A DNA stretch of 64,000 bases, taken from positions 58,321,544 to 58,385,543 of the forward strand of contig NC_071354.1 in assembly GCF_943734655.1 (NCBI RefSeq). The letters are read 5' to 3'. The notes beneath the pieces were generated by a model that was not told where the DNA came from, searched no databases, and worked only from the letters and a program-made list of their open reading frames with translations. The position numbers were made by a program, and so were the translations under genes. The number at the start of each line of letters is the position of its first letter. Position 1 is the stretch's first letter. Source of the stretch: Sabethes cyaneus (lineage: Eukaryota > Arthropoda > Insecta > Diptera > Culicidae). Of this stretch, positions 1 to 10,384 are shown in pieces.

Positions 1-1187
1 CTGTTTCGTTTCCAATGCAATTTGAAAGATAAAAAATTAGACCTATCGATTCGGCGAATAGTGCTGTGGTTGGTAGTTATTATTTTCGTTTTCGCTATCG
101 CTTCAGTTTTCCGGAATGAATGTGTTTAAAGAAAAGTACATCAAAACAGTGTACATGCACATTCACACGGTCAAGCTACGTGTTTGTCAAGCACCGAAAA
201 AGGTGTAACCTGTGAAAGTAAGCACCATCGTTATGCACAATGTTTCTAATTAGTTTCATAATTGGTGCACCAATCAGGTGGTTTCCACTGGCGTAGGGCG
301 AATAATGCCTAATTGAATGAATCACCTGCTCAATGGAAGCAAATACCACAAACATTAGTATGGTTGTGGCAGCTTACGCGTTAGATTTAGTCACGTTGCT
401 TAACATCAAAGTTCCTAGTGTGACGTACGAGTCATGTTTTACTGGAACATTGACCGTAAAAGCGTTCGAATTAATTGATTTCGATCATATTATGCATGAA
501 ACCCATGGAAGGTTTTATTCATTCAAATTTGTTGCATGTTTGAATACACTCCATTATTGTGTGTAACACGATTTATAACGATAATCAATTGTCACGCCCC
601 TCTGACCTGCTTCTAGTAGAGTTTATACCGTAGACGACGGCTAGGGAGGAATTCATTGCAAAAGCCAGCCACACAGTCACAGTCGCAACTGCAGAACCGA
701 CCTTCTGAAATATGTACCGGCAACAATCTGAAACAATCGGTGCAAGTCTCCTCCGGATTCGGTTCGCTTCATTATCCGTGTCGATAGAAAACAATAAAGA
801 AGCGAAGTACGGTTGGCTTCAGATTCGCTTGAGGCGGCACTACCTTCACGGGTGTGGGGTAAACACAACATTATTAGGTGGTTGCGGGTGTTGCGGAATG
901 TAAGTGACAAAAGGCGGACGACTGCTAGTGTATGGAGTTGACAAATAGCTGCTCTAAATTATTGCAAGTTAACATTTTTCTGTGGAAATTCAGGTCACTT
1001 ACTCATACGAACTCATGATTTATTGTGGTTCAGTTTTTAAGTAATGTTGTTTAAGAATTCATCATGATAATCACTTACAGACCTACAAACACACACACAC
1101 AATTACAATACTAGTATGAAGCAAATACCACTAAGCATTAATATTGAACAACTAAATATCTTAATTTGACAGTAACATGGTACATTG
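1..1187. other. AT-rich flank without a recognisable gene
   Basis: Short open frames occur on both strands but none shows a known motif or splice-site pair. A short (CA)n run lies near 1087-1102. Nothing else could be assigned here. Confidence 0.5.
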
Positions 1188-1306
1188 CACGAACAAACAA
1201 GACACATCACTTATGGTTCTTACAAAACATTAAAAGTACCTTTTTCGCTAACCGGTACTTTTAGTGCTTTGTAAGAACCATAAGTGATGTGTCTTGTTTG
1301 TTCGTG
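1188..1306. repeat. Near-perfect 119-nt hairpin
   Basis: Two arms of about 53 nt (starting CACGAACAAACAAG and ending CTTGTTTGTTCGTG) are almost perfectly complementary around a short loop of about 13 nt. The core word ACACATCACTTATGGTTCTT recurs inverted. A 12-base word, ATGGTACATTGC, lies just before the hairpin and again near 1352. This is most likely a small palindromic MITE. A long-hairpin small-RNA precursor is possible but not supported by anything else seen. Confidence 0.75.
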
Positions 1307-1824
1307 TTAAGTTGTTCTTACGTTAAGCAAAAAAGTCAATTTATAAGTTGATGGTACATTGCTTAAGACTTTTTTAAATTGTAATCAGGTTTCTTGATGG
1401 TTGTCGAACGTAGATTGTACTGCTTCAATCCAATTAGTCCAAATTTCAGTAGAGGGACTCCATATTACAGCTGAGATGTCCAAAACGGACAAGTGTAATG
1501 CATGGTTCGTAAATGGTTGGATAATGCGTAAAACAGACCCCATTGTGGTCCCTAGTCTCTTATCTAGCAACTCCTACCCTACCTCCACGTGGTACCAGCC
1601 GGAATACGAGCAACCTTAGCGGAGATCGGGTAACCAACACCGATGTATACTAACAGGGGAGGAGGCACAGTGTTGTCTCGACACTGAAAGATGGCAGCCC
1701 ATCCCGAGACTGGGAAGCGTAAGCCCTAGTACGGCTACCTATCTAAACCCAAAAAACTGACAACAGGAGTCAAGAAATATCTTCTCGGAATATTCGGCAT
1801 GGACCAAGGCGACGAAATAAGGAC
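1307..1824. other. Unassigned sequence, probably partly the LINE 5' leader
   Basis: No long open frame. GC content rises after about 1570, directly upstream of the LINE endonuclease start, so the last 200-250 bases may be its 5' untranslated region. This is inference from position only. Confidence 0.35.
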
Positions 1825-4139
1825 ATGGAATGGAGACTTGGTACCTGGAACTACGAATCGCTTAACTTCGTTGGTGGCGACAGGGTGCTGCACGATCAAC
1901 TAGCACCCCGAAAGTTCGTGGCATCGTGGCACTGTAGGAGATCTGTCGCAAAGGCGAGAAGGTGAGTAGGATCCGTGGCGGCAAAGCGCAATTTTTCCAG
2001 AGTGGTGGAGCGACCAACGAGCTGGGAACGGGCTTCGTAGTGTTGGGCAAAATGCAGGATCGCGTAATGGACTGGAAAGCGATCAACGAGAGGATGTGCG
2101 TGTTGAGGATAAAAGGCTGTTTCTTTAACTATACCATCACAAACGTGCATTGTCCACACGAAGGTAGACCCGACGACGAGAAGGAAGCGTTTTATGCGCA
2201 GCTGGAGGCAACGTACGACAGCTGCTCACGACGGGACATTAAGATCGTCATCGGAGATTGGAATGGAACACCCAGGTCGGCCGGGAAGCAATGTATAGAT
2301 CGGTGATCGGGCCCTATAACCTGCACACCGACACGAACGATAACGGCCAGCGATGCATCAACTTTGCGGCTTCCCGAGGCTTGGTGATCAATGCACCTTC
2401 TTTCCCCACAAAGATATCCACAAGGCCACCTGGAGATCACCTGACCAACGAACCTCGAACCAAATCGACCATATTCTCATCGAGGGTCGGCTTTTCTTGA
2501 ACATCACCAACGTACGCTCCCTACGGAGTGCGGATATTGACTCGGACCACTACCTAGTAGCAGTACATGTGCGCTCAAAATCGACGGTTTATACCTCGCG
2601 ACAAAGTCGCCCTCCTCGGCAAAACATTCGGAAACTAGACAACCCGCGAACTGCCGAAAACCACACGCGTACTGGATGGAGCTCTGCCTTTCTCTGTGGA
2701 GCTAGATGCTTCAAACCTCGAAAACGGATGGAGTAGGATACGCACGGCCGTCAACGAGGCCGCAACCGCGGTGCTAGGTGTGGAAACCTCGAGTGCACGA
2801 AATGATTGGTTTGACGGGGAATGCCAAGAAGCGATAGAGAGGAAAAAAGAGCTTGGGAAAACTATCTGAACATATCCACGAGAGAGAATTTGGCCACGTA
2901 TCGACGAGCAAGGAATGAGTTGACCACGATCCTGAGGAGGAAAAAGTGCCAGAAGGAGGACAGAGATCATGAGGAGCTAGAACAATTATTCCGGACTAAT
3001 GACACCCGCAAGTTTTACAAGAAGGTGAACCAAACTCGCAAGGCCCACACACCAAAACCTGACATGTGTAGGAACGAGGGAGGGGATCTAATCACAAACG
3101 AGCAGGTGGGTTCTTCGATGAGCACCTCAACGGCGATATAGCAGCAGGAGACGCAATGGAAGTTAACCTCGGAGTACCAACAAACGACAACAGCGTACCG
3201 GCTCCCGATCTCGAAGAGATCTGTCGAGAAATCGGTCTGCTGAAGAATAATAGAGCCGCCGGAAAGGACCGACTCCCGACTGAACTCTATAAAAATGGCC
3301 AAGAACCGCTAGCAACGGCACTTTACTGGCTGATTTCATGGATTTGGGAAGAAGAGAAACTACCGGAGGAGGGGATGGAAAGCGTAGTCTGTCCCATCTA
3401 CAAAAAGGGCGACCGGCTAGACTGTTGTAACTACCGCGGCATTACGCTGGTCAACACCGCCTACAAGGTGCTCTCCCAGATTTTGTTGCGTCGTCTATCC
3501 CCAATAGCAAGAGATTTCGTAGGGCAGTATCAGGCGGGTTTTATGAGGCCCGTGCTACTATGGATCAAATTTTTACTCTCCGACAAATCCTTCAGAAATG
3601 TCGAGAGTACAACGTGCCCACGCATCCTATTTTCGTGGATTTCAGAGCAGCATACGATACCGTTGAACGCGAACAGCTGTGGCAGATAATGCACGAGTAC
3701 GGTTTTCCGGACAAACTGACGCGGCTGATCAAAGCTACTCTAGAACTAGTGATGTGTTACGTGCGCGTTTCGGGGACACTCTCAAGTCCTTTCGAATTGC
3801 GCAGAGGGTTACGGGAAGGGGATGGACTGTCCTGAATGTTATTCAATATCGCTATTGAAGGTGTGATCCGACGAGTGGGCATCGAAACGGAGGAACGATC
3901 TTCACCAAGAGTAGCCAAATCTTTGCCTTTGCAGACGACCTCGATCATTACTAGAAACCGTGGGACGGCGGAGGCAATCTACGCCAGACTAAAAACGGAG
4001 GCTGGGAGGATAGGGTTACAAATTAATGCGTCGAAAACCAACTATATGGCAGGAAGAGGCTTTCGAGAAAGTAACGTTTGCCTCCCACGGACGGTGACTA
4101 TTGACGGCGATGAACTGGAAGTGGTTGATGAGTTCGTAT
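1825..4139 (+). pseudogene. RTE-like LINE: endonuclease and reverse transcriptase (broken)
   Basis: A non-LTR retrotransposon polyprotein that would nick target DNA and copy its own RNA. It opens with M-E-W-R-L-G-T-W-N, the usual first strand of an AP-type endonuclease. It continues with a degenerate GDWNG (normally GDFN) near 2260 and SDHYLVAVHV near 2545, the endonuclease C-terminal motif. Reverse transcriptase blocks follow: AAGKDRLPTELYK near 3255, CNYRGITLVNTAYKVLSQ near 3430 and FVDFRAAYDTVEREQLW near 3635. Several frameshifts and stops break the frame (for example after 1950, around 2300 and 3560), and the FADD catalytic box near 3920 is out of frame. The reading stops at 4139, where a gypsy element is inserted, and resumes at 12866. 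The clade call (RTE) rests on remembered similarity to insect endonuclease-reverse transcriptases; a search would settle it. Confidence 0.85.
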
Positions 4140-4378
4140 ATTTTCTATAGTGGACGGAATGAAAGACTGCACGTACGTCTTAACAAATATATATTATTAG
4201 CTAGTGATAAAGTGTGACCGTATCAAGGTGGATCTAATAGCGACTGACTCCAAAGACGATTATAGGATTCTTCTACAGCAGTACGGGTCACTCAGAGCAT
4301 CTGAGTATCTCTATAGCAAAGAGAGAAGTGCAACTTCTAACTAATTGTTATACCTAATCTAATTACAACTATATAACA
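4140..4378 (-). repeat. 3' LTR of the gypsy element
   Basis: This is a 239-bp direct repeat of 12627-12865. In minus-strand orientation it starts TGTTATATAG and ends CTATAGAAAAT. Differences from the other LTR are about two bases (for example near 4176 and 4346). The outer flank is GTAT. Confidence 0.9.
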
Positions 4379-4398
4379 TCCTCCGGGACTTAAAAGCG
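4379..4398 (-). other. Polypurine tract of the gypsy element
   Basis: Read on the minus strand, AAGTCCCGGAGGA lies immediately before the LTR start TGTTATATAG. This is the expected place for the plus-strand primer of an LTR retrotransposon. The tract is short and interrupted by pyrimidines. Confidence 0.55.
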
Positions 4399-4405
4399 TT
4401 TCTCG

Positions 4406-4563
4406 TTAATCAATTCGAAATCTTTCTGGTGGTTTCCTATTGCGGTTCGATCTACGCAAAGCATATTCCATATTTAGTTTATCAGAATCTTCTGAGGAGT
4501 TGTTGCTAACTAAATTTTCACTATCGTTTGTTAAGGAATTGCAACGTTTGGTTATAATCATTG
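4406..4563 (-). pseudogene. Gypsy pol C-terminal tail
   Basis: On the minus strand this segment carries the last part of pol. It has an acidic, Ser/Asn-rich stretch and then an ALRRSNRNRKPPERF-type basic tail ending in TAA at 4408-4406. Such basic RRSxRxRxPPxRF tails are common at the end of insect Ty3/gypsy integrases. It is cut off from the preceding pol segment (7668-8053) by the Transib-like element; the CATTG duplication marks the junction. Confidence 0.7.
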
Positions 4564-5388
4564 CACTGTGGTCCAGAAAGCCAAATTAGGTGGAAAAAAT
4601 TGTTTACTCAGTAGTCGTTGATTTTAGACTATTTACGTCTTAGCAACATAATCTTGATTTAGGATGGCGCTTTTTTTGGCATGAGCTATTTTAGGATGAC
4701 CCTTAAATTAACCAAGATCCAGAAATTGTCTTCAAAACGAAACAAGATAGAGCGATATTCACTGCAGCAATTTCATAGCTTGAAATATTTTGAGTAATAT
4801 TGTAGAAGACGAAATCCTTCTATCTCAAACCGTTTCCATATTAGGGCGATTTTCCTGAGTCAAGTTAGGGTGACCCTGCTATTTTGCGATTTTTCTCCAT
4901 AACTTTTTTATTTTGCATTTCTCGCAAAACACTTATTCAGATGACTTTTGAAGCTCAATAAGACGCAACTTTTCGTGAAAAAAGAAATTGGCTATCTATT
5001 TTACTTCTACACTTATATTGAATTTTATGATAAAAATAGGCCGTTTTCAAATGTTAGTATCTCAGAAAGGTGCAAGCAGAATTAAAATCGGTTGATTGCG
5101 TTTGAAAGATCGTGATTTTTTGTGCATAATATCAAAAAATTGGAGAGTGGATTTTTTTCTATCTCAAATAAATCAACTTTGAATATGTGTGGTTTTAACA
5201 TATTTAAGTATATAAAAGTAAACGAGTTGCGCCATAACTCCGGAAGGTCTTGACTGTTCTTGATTAAACTTAGCGTACATGTTTCTTGACATAAGTAAAT
5301 CAGTACAGGGGGTTGACAAAAGCGGGGTGGTCGCTGAAAATGGGAGCGGGAGGTACAAATAAGTAATAGTGGCTGCGATCATCTTGCA
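4564..5388 (+). repeat. Left inverted arm of the Transib-like element
   Basis: This is the reverse complement of 6838-7662 with scattered substitutions. Both arms carry an incidental open frame of about 60-70 codons that has no recognisable domain and is part of the repeat, not a gene. Confidence 0.85.
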
Positions 5389-5431
5389 TTAAGGGGCGAA
5401 CCAGCCACAGGTCGAAAACCTCTCAAATCTA

Positions 5432-5462
5432 GAATAATAATAATAATAATAATAATAATATC
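5432..5462. repeat. (AAT)n microsatellite
   Basis: About ten uninterrupted AAT triplets, just inside the left arm of the Transib-like element. Confidence 0.9.
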
Positions 5463-5872
5463 TTGCATTTGGTCTGTTAGAAGTTGTACAAGTGGCTGGG
5501 AGATAAGATGAAGAGCGTGTGAAAAGATGGGAGGGTCACAACTACGGAAGTAGAACAATATAAGGAAGACTTTATGTCTCTTTCATTATCATCGGAGAGA
5601 CGTACACGTTGCTGTAGACAAAAGGGCCGCTGACCGAGAAGAGCTAATCAAGGGAAGGGGTAGATATGTCTAAATGAGGAAAAAAGCTTTGTTTTTTGTA
5701 TTATGAGAATTTGCAAACTGAAACGTAGTGTTGTGAAGACCGCATTCGCGTGGTCCAATTTCTCTCACTATTTTCTTCTAACGAACACTATGCATGAGCG
5801 TTTCTTTCGGATTTCTTTGCTGATATTCTCATGCACTGCGACAAGTTTTTGCCATAGTGTATTTAGTTATCA

Positions 5873-6090
5873 CCTCCCAGTTGGCCTCGAGGTATGATGC
5901 TGGTCTAATAAGCCAGCCGTCATATGTTCGAATCCCGACTGGGAGAGGCTGTTAGAGTCAACAGGATCGTAGCAACTGGCCCTGCAATTGTCCTGCACTC
6001 TAACAGCTGGCTGCAAATTCTGTCGTATAAAAAAGCAGAAGGTCAAGTTTCGATAACGGAATGTAGCACCTAGGCTTTGCAATGCTTTGC
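5873..6090 (+). mobile_element. tRNA-headed SINE (Feilai-like) with 13-bp target duplication
   Basis: The head folds like a tRNA. CTCCCAGT pairs with ACTGGGAG as an acceptor stem, CTGGT and GCCAG form an anticodon-type stem, and GTTCGAATCCC is a B-box. The body runs through CCTGCAATTGTCCTGCAC and the tail ends in TTTGC-type repeats. Direct repeats TATTTAGTTATCA (5860-5872 and 6091-6103) are a 13-bp target duplication, as expected for LINE-driven insertion. A degenerate second copy is at 47774-47945. The family name is from memory. Confidence 0.8.
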
Positions 6091-6103
6091 TATTTAGTTA
6101 TCA

Positions 6104-6837
6104 GCTACGGTCGTTGCTTACGCTCGTCATTGCAACCCAGTAGTTGATACCTATCATCGCTCGCATTGTCCCGCAAACTTACCAGCCTGTGTAAGCGAGG
6201 GTGTAAAATGAAGAAGAAAAGTAAAATCCGTATCCATACATCCTAGTGTGCCGCTCGTGCTCACGACCTATGTACAGCTCGTGAGCTTTTGATTCGCGGG
6301 CGGGATGTGTAGAAAGTTAATATGAGGCTGTACACTCGCGAGTGTGCAGGTAGCAGAATGTATATCGGAGACGAATGAATCTAATGATTTAAAGTCTCCG
6401 TTAACAAATAAAAAACGAACGAACGCAGAATGTATGCACACAGTGCCAGCAGTTGTTTGGCGTAGGCTTGCGTCAGTGGAGTACGCTTTGGATGCTATGC
6501 TTTTCACACACGCTCGCCTGTGATTTTTAACCTTGTCGAAAACAAATGTACAAGTGGCTGAAAGACAAAAGAATGGTGGCCTCTGATGAAAGGGGAGGTG
6601 GGAATCACGGAAATCCCCGTCGCGGGTAGAAAACTATTTAAACTTCTCATTCGGTAGTTCTGATACTATGAAACACATATGATTTCATTACTTTGTCTAC
6701 CATTCCCTCTGTTTATTGGAAAGTCTATCGTTTTTAATGTCTAACCTCATTATAAAGTTCAAGTCAACAAACATGAGGTTAAGTTTATACATTCTCTTTT
6801 AGATTTGGACCACTCATACAACTTATAACGGTTTAAA
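6104..6837. other. Interior of the Transib-like element
   Basis: No transposase motif or long frame was found. Near 6540-6620 the sequence partly repeats 5480-5555 in direct orientation. Confidence 0.5.
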
Positions 6838-7662
6838 TGCAATATAATTACAGCCACTTTTACTTATTTGTACCTCCCGCTTCCATTTTCAGCGACCACC
6901 CCGCTTTTGTCAACCCCCTGTACTGATTTACTTATGTCAAGAAACATGTACGTTAAGTTTAATCAAGAACAGTCAAGGCCTTCCGGAGTTATGGCGAAAC
7001 TCGTTTACTTTTATATACTTAAATATGTTAAAACCACACATATTCAAAGTTGATTTATTTGAGATAGAAAAAAATCCACTCTCCAATTTTTTGATATTAT
7101 GCACAAAAAATCACGATCTTTCAAACGCAATCAACCGATTTTAATTCTGCTTGCACCTTTCTGAGATACTAACATTTGAAAACGGCCTATTTTTATCATA
7201 AAATTCAATATAAGTGTAGAAGTAAAATAGATAGCCAATTTCTTTTTTCACGAAAAGTTGCGTCTTATTGAGCTTCAAAAGTCATCTGAAGAAGTGTTTT
7301 GCGAGAAATGCAAAATAAAAAAGTTATGGAGAAAAATCGCAAAATACCAGGGTCACCCTAACTTGACTCAGGAAAATCGCCCTAATATGGAAACGGTTCG
7401 AGATAGAAGGATTTCGTCTTCTACAATATTACTCCAAATATTTCAAGCTATGAAATTGCTGCAGTGAATATTGCTCTATCTTGTTTCGTTTTGAAGATAA
7501 TTTCTGGATCTTGGTTAATTTAAGAGTCACCCTAAAATAGCTCATGCCAAAAAAAGCGCCATCCTAAATCAAGATTTTGTTGCTAAGACGTAAATAGTCT
7601 AAAATCAACGACTACTGAGTAAACAATTTTCTCCACCTAATTTGGCTTTCTGGACCATAGGG
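6838..7662 (-). repeat. Right inverted arm of the Transib-like element
   Basis: This is the reverse complement of 4564-5388, of equal length (825 bp). Its outer end GGACCATAGGG abuts the duplicated CATTG. Confidence 0.85.
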
Positions 7663-7667
7663 CATTG

Positions 7668-8053
7668 GTGGATGAACCTGATCTGCTAACTGTGAAATTC
7701 TTAATTGATTTTTATGAACCAGTTTAACAGAATTATTAAGATTTATCAAATAAGTACATTTGCTAATTTTTCTGAGAACTCTAACTGGTATCCACCTTAC
7801 ATAATCCTTAAAATGGTTACGATACATAGCTTTTTGTCCTTCATCAATTTCTCCTAGACAGTTGCGGTTTACATGTTTATGATGACCTACATCTAAATTG
7901 TCTCGTTTCTTCTTTGCTTTCGACTTGTACTCAACATCTTTTTCACAGTTACCTACTGTCTTCCCATTTTTATTTATTCCTTTATCTGAAATGGGTGATT
8001 TTTTAAAATTTAGTAATGATACCAACGTTTTAGGTTTGTACGAGTATATCAGA
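7668..8053 (-). pseudogene. Gypsy integrase C-terminal domain (middle fragment)
   Basis: Minus-strand frame with a Lys-rich linker and then VRWIPVRVLRKISKCTYLI..LVHKNQLR. This matches the layout of the integrase C-terminal (GPY/F-like) domain of Ty3/gypsy elements, which binds DNA during integration. It lost its catalytic core to the hAT insertion at 8054-12208 (duplication ATATCAGA) and its tail to the Transib-like insertion. The open frame seen on the minus strand runs from hAT sequence into Transib sequence at its two ends and is therefore a chimera, not a natural protein. Confidence 0.8.
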
Positions 8054-8619
8054 TAGGGATGGGCGATACTAAGCAAAGTATCGAATACCTTGGTATCGGC
8101 GATACTTACCAATATTCGATACCAAGTATCGAAGTATCGGCGATAAAGTATCGATACTATCGATACCACCGGTATCGAACCTTTTTTTTTTAAAATGCAA
8201 GAAAAAAGATGAAAATGTTATTGTAAATTTTACACCTTATTGAACGCGATAAATTGTAACTGTCGCGAACGAAACCGTTGCCAAATTCGTTGCGAGCTGA
8301 TCTCAGGTCGCGAGTGCAAAATTCATTTATTTAGCCAAGCGTTTTTTGCCTGCGACGATTTCAAGCTGCTAAAACATTGTGCAGCGCGTTGTTCCGAGAA
8401 ATATTTTCTCCAAAACGACAATTGCCAGTATGTCAGGTAAATTTGGATTTTGAGAGTTTTCCAATTGCGCGATAGACAAACAAACGAATAGATAACATCA
8501 CATCACAACGAACCAGTGTGGATGCCGGTATTAAAATACTTGTGGAAGGATATTGATGGTAATTGCGTGTGTAAAGCTTTAGAATTAATTCAATATTTGT
8601 CGCGATTTCATTATTATTA

Positions 8620-9023
8620 CAGTGGACCCCCGTTCGTTTGCACGATTCCTCACGCAAACTAACGGGGTTACTTTTTAACTGGAACAACTGGTAACCCGAA
8701 ATATGCTGAATCCTGTGTGAACTGGCCGCCCTGTTCTTTGTTATTGTTTTGGTGGTTTGTTTTAGTTGGCAGTTGCAAGTGCGAATATTGCATTTTCCGA
8801 TCGGATTTCCATCTTAATCGTTAGCAAAACGAAATGTGAAACCGATTGAACACGCTAGGCCAGTACAAACAAATCGTGTTTATGTGCATTGTCTGCATAC
8901 ATAAATGATGTCATGTTGAGAATGACATTTGAACCATTTTTAATTTGCACGTCGTGCAAACCAACGGGGTTCAAATTAAAAAGTGTTCAGATTAAAAACG
9001 GTCAAACGAACGGGGGTCCACGG
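8620..9023. mobile_element. Pogo/Tigger-like MITE
   Basis: 404 bp with inverted ends: CAGTGGACCCCCGTTCGTTTG-type on the left and its complement on the right (CAAACGAACGGGGGTCCACGG). TA lies on each side (8618-8619 and 9024-9025). A second, inner inverted pair (CACGCAAACTAACGGGGTT and a CGTGCAAACCAACGGGGTT counterpart) lies 25-60 bp inside. There is no coding capacity. TA duplication and CAGTGGxCCCCG ends suggest the pogo/Tigger branch. Confidence 0.8.
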
Positions 9024-9236
9024 TATTCGTAAATATAGATATTAGTTCATGCTTCATTTCTTTACCTAACCTTCCTACTGCATTGGGGTAATTTTTAACC
9101 AATAGACATACTTACAAAGTTTCTATTCAATAACGGAACGAGCTAGAGACTGGAATGTTTTTAACTTTTCCCAACTTTGTAAAACTAGCATTGTGGGGAA
9201 GTTTCAGCTTTCAGCGACATTTAGAAGAAGCGCAGC

Positions 9237-10384
9237 AAAAAAAGTTACACATTTGCATTGGGGTCCAAAAACGACCAATTTTGAGCTTACTCTCAATCAT
9301 CCATTTTCAATATGAAATTCGTTTTCTTTGCATCATTTGAAAGGTAGGACCTCAAACTTGCACGTAAGGTAAGTTAGGGAATATTTTGTTGACAAATGAC
9401 CACTTCAGCATCGATTCCGGAACATCCACTGCCTGTTTTTGGGGGAATTTTGCATTTTTGAGATAATTCATCTTGCGACGCATTAAATCACATCAGCTTG
9501 ATAAAATAAGACTATTGGAAATAAAATTGGGACATTTGGAACCAAATGGCCACTTCACTGTCGGTTCCGGAATACGCGGTACTTGGTTTTTGGGGACATT
9601 TTTGAATTTAAGCATAGCTCATCTTGCGGCACATCAAATCTCATCGACTTAATAAAATAAGAGTGATCGAAATATAAAATTTTGGCCATGGCTCAACTGT
9701 CAAATTCACGCTAACGGATGCAGCATTCTATTCTGCCCTTAACTAATGTTCCGGAATCACTGTTGAAATGGCCATTAAGATTGAAAACGACCTCATTGTA
9801 CTCATCAGTCTCATTTTCCCTCGCATTCTGTATTTCGAACGGATTGTTTTTTTCGAACGAAAGTGCATGTATTCTTCATTCCGCCAGCAAAATGAAATTG
9901 ACAAAATAACTCGTTCGAAACAAGTCGAACGAAATAAAGATCCGTTTGAAATACAAAATAGGAGTGTTTATCAAGGCGATGTAATTTGGTGTGCAAGAAG
10001 ATGAGTTATGCTAAAATTTAAAAATGTCCCCATAAACCGGCTACAGCATATTCCGGAACCGAGAGTGAAGTGGCCATTTGGTTCCAAAATGCCCCCATTG
10101 TACTTCCATAAGTCTAATTTTAGCAAGCTGATGTCATTTGATATGCCGCAAGACAAAATCCAAAAATGCCAAAATCCTCCGGTACCAGGTAGTGGATGTT
10201 CCGAAACCGACGCTGAAGTGGCCATTAGTCACCAAATTATTCCCTAACTTACTTTGAGTACAAGTTTGGGGTCATATCTTTCTAACGAAGCGAAGAAAAC
10301 GAATTTCGGATTTAAAATGGATGATTGCGAGCAAGCTCAAAACTGATCATTTTTGACCCAAATGTATAATGTGTAACATTTTTA
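9237..10384. repeat. Fold-back block with tandem ~145-bp units
   Basis: The left side (about 9237-9690) is matched, inverted, by about 9970-10384 at roughly 85-90% by eye. Each arm holds successive units of about 140-145 bp that share words such as CCACTTCA, GGTTCCGGAA, TTTTTGGGG, ATCTTGCG and CATCAGCTTGATAAAATAAG. A partial further unit lies in the spacer near 9740-9800. No coding sequence. It resembles a fold-back element or an inverted satellite block inside the hAT element. Confidence 0.75.

Larger units (their letters stand above)
4559..7667. mobile_element. Transib-like DNA transposon with 825-bp inverted repeats
   Basis: The element proper is 4564-7662 and is flanked by the 5-bp duplication CATTG (4559-4563 and 7663-7667). 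The left end reads CACTGTGGTCCAGAAAG; the right end, inverted, reads CCCTATGGTCCAGAAAG. The two arms (4564-5388 and 6838-7662) are each 825 bp, inverted and nearly identical. CAC-type termini and a 5-bp duplication are typical of Transib elements, and a related element at 32409 keeps a RAG1-like coding piece. The interior (5389-6837) has no transposase frame. It contains a SINE and a partial direct repeat beginning TGTACAAGTGGCTG near 5486 and 6546. Classification is moderately sure; that it is an inserted TIR element is very sure. Confidence 0.75.

Noticed and set aside
7612..8169. A single 185-codon minus-strand protein
   Set aside because: It joins hAT end sequence, gypsy integrase and Transib end sequence across two insertion borders. 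Only the central part is a real integrase relic.
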